A stretch of 5,507 nt of DNA from Chloroflexia bacterium (GTDB lineage: Bacteria > Chloroflexota > Chloroflexia > QHBQ01 > JADMIH01): positions 1 through 5,507 of the forward strand of contig JAICKM010000487.1 of NCBI GenBank assembly GCA_025927935.1, in the 5' to 3' direction. The position numbers were made by a program, and so were the translations under genes. The notes under the pieces were generated by a model. It made no database searches and had not been told where the DNA came from. It saw only the letters and a program-made list of their open reading frames with translations. Shown here piece after piece: positions 4,803 to 5,507 of this stretch. Within the stretch, counting starts at the first letter, position 1; each line of letters begins with the position of its first letter.

Positions 4803-5100
4803 TGGGCAATCTCCTGGTGGCAATAGGGCGCCTGTGGGAGTGGCGGATCCCCCCCTGGTGTGAAGCCGCACGGGCGCCATGCGTGTTATGAAGTTACACT
4901 GCGGTGTGTAGTTGGGATGGCGAACCTGGCCGGTATGGGTGCCAGGATCACTGGGCCGCGCATGGCTTTGCGCGACCGTAGGCGCAGAGTTGCGCCGCTC
5001 AGAGGCGCTCGCCCTGGGGAGAAGGCAACGCGCTTCGGGCTAACCTCGGTCGATCTATCCTATTAAACCACATTTTGCGGCGATTCGATCAGCGAAACCT
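4803..5100. other. Gene-free stretch with several short inverted repeats
   Basis: No frame here has both a plausible product and a ribosome binding site. The + strand frame at 4860-5066 is Arg-rich with no motif. The stretch holds three consecutive stems: CCTGGC/GCCAGG (4925-4946), CGCGC/GCGCG (4957-4974) and GGCGCA/TGCGCC (4981-4996). An AT-richer segment (5055-5075) follows and may include a promoter for the HTH gene, although no -35/-10 pair is convincing. No tRNA, rRNA or riboswitch is recognised. Confidence 0.4.
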
Positions 5101-5211
5101 GCCGAAGATTCGGCGGCGCGCAGTGCGGAATCTTCCGCACCGGGCGGCACGGAGGGCCACGCACCTCCCTCCGGCCCCGGCCTGGCGCATACGAACGGGG
5201 AGGCGGTATGC
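5101..5211 (+). promoter_or_regulatory. Structured leader of the HTH gene: four consecutive perfect inverted repeats
   Basis: Four exact inverted repeats follow one another before and into the start codon: GCCGAA/TTCGGC (5101-5114), GTGCGGAA/TTCCGCAC (5123-5140), CGGAGGG/CCCTCCG (5150-5173) and GCATAC/GTATGC (5187-5211). In the last, the Shine-Dalgarno GGGGAGG (5197-5203) lies in the 13-base loop and ATG 5208-5210 lies in the right arm. The first two share an 8-base centre in opposite orientation (GAAGATTC versus GAATCTTC). They may be operator sites, RNA stems that gate translation, or both. Confidence 0.5.
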
Positions 5212-5507
5212 AGGACGACACGTTTGGCCGGTTGCTCAAGGCTGCCTTGAGTAGTATTGTGAGCCACGAGGGCAAGACGGCGCCGGTGATTGAGGCGGAC
5301 CTGGGCCGGCAAATGGGCGTGGCGGGCGCTACGGTGCAGCGTTACAAAGCGGGCCACATCCCGCCCGACCCGGATCAGGTTCGCATCCTGGCCGAGGCAG
5401 CGGTCACGCGCGGCTATCTCAACCGGCAGTGGCTGGAGTCCTTCCTCCAGGTGGCGCGCTATCCGGACCCCGCCCGCCTGATCGCGCAGCTTTACCCGCC
5501 GGAGGCG
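5208..5507 (+). CDS. HTH (XRE-like) domain protein, N-terminal 100 residues, 3' partial
   Basis: The frame opens at ATG 5208 behind GGGGAGG and runs to the right edge with no stop, giving 100 residues. Residues 1-20 form a helix (FGRLLKAALSSIVSHEGK). The next segment, IEADLGRQMGVAGATVQRYK (28-47), reads as helix-turn-helix with GVAGAT as the turn and TVQRYKAG as the recognition helix. It continues IPPDPDQVRILAEAAVTRG, then LNRQWLESFLQVARYPDPAR (71-90) and LIAQLYPPEA. From memory, this kind of N-terminal module (HTH, then 'LNRQWLE-FL', then a Pro-rich linker) is common in Chloroflexota, where it heads large proteins with AAA/NB-ARC (STAND) ATPase, TPR or WD40 parts. The C-terminal domain is outside the window, so that continuation is inference. 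It is transcribed away from the glycine-zipper gene and is unrelated to the transporter. Confidence 0.72.
   Translation, partial: MQDDTFGRLLKAALSSIVSHEGKTAPVIEADLGRQMGVAGATVQRYKAGHIPPDPDQVRILAEAAVTRGYLNRQWLESFLQVARYPDPARLIAQLYPPEA

Noticed and set aside
4840..4950. Resemblance of the - strand to the 5S rRNA pattern (CCTGGCACCCATACCGG then CCATCCC)
   Set aside because: The diagnostic loop CCGAAC and the GAGAGTAGG-like helix are absent, the 120-base fold cannot be completed, and there is no rRNA neighbour. It is a chance match.
4860..5066. 68-codon + strand frame
   Set aside because: Arg-rich composition, no binding site before the ATG, overlaps the stems at 4925-4996, and no recognisable motif.
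5055..5481. Frames of 63-100 codons on either strand overlapping the HTH gene
   Set aside because: They overlap a frame with a good ribosome binding site and a recognisable HTH module, and their own products are low-complexity Arg/Ser/Pro-rich.

Overview
The window holds most of an ABC importer operon of the branched-chain amino acid (HAAT/Liv) family on the + strand. It is followed by a small convergent gene and then, after a roughly 700-base gap, by the start of a helix-turn-helix protein that runs off the right edge. The coding DNA is GC-rich with strong purine-rich ribosome binding sites and frequent GTG starts. The C-terminus of the binding protein, the HTH N-terminal module and the style of the intergenic palindromes recall Chloroflexota (Anaerolineae-like). 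That placement is inference from memory, not from a search.

Layout: (1) 3-134, the last 43 codons of a periplasmic/extracellular solute-binding protein. (2) 135-423, a gene-free spacer with a heptamer tandem repeat, two related hairpins whose arms differ by compensatory changes, a perfect 8-bp inverted repeat, and a stem abutting the livH Shine-Dalgarno. (3) livH (424-1302) and livM (1302-2381, GTG start sharing one base with the livH stop), the two permease subunits. (4) 2382-2575, a spacer with two tandem 44-bp palindromic units and a candidate internal promoter. (5) livG (2576-3385) and livF (3375-4145), the two ATPases, overlapping by 11 bases. (6) A 13-bp hairpin between convergent genes. 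(7) A glycine-zipper membrane protein on the - strand (4221-4496; ATG at 4496 chosen by its Shine-Dalgarno). (8) 4497-5207, mostly non-coding: a -10 box, a perfect 10-bp hairpin, a doubtful Cys-containing small ORF on the - strand, and many inverted repeats. (9) 5208 to the edge, the first 100 residues of an HTH protein preceded by four consecutive perfect inverted repeats, the last of which places the Shine-Dalgarno in its loop and the ATG in its stem.

How the genes work together: the binding protein would deliver a small polar or amphipathic solute (classically Leu/Ile/Val, but amides or urea are possible in this family) to the LivH-LivM channel, driven by the LivG-LivF ATPase pair. The substrate cannot be told from this sequence. 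The ATPase pair looks asymmetric: LivG has a degenerate signature loop and LivF has Gln in place of the switch histidine, so only one of the two composite ATP sites is canonical. The parts most worth a second look are the covarying palindromic repeats and the structured leader of the HTH gene, whose effector domain lies outside the window.
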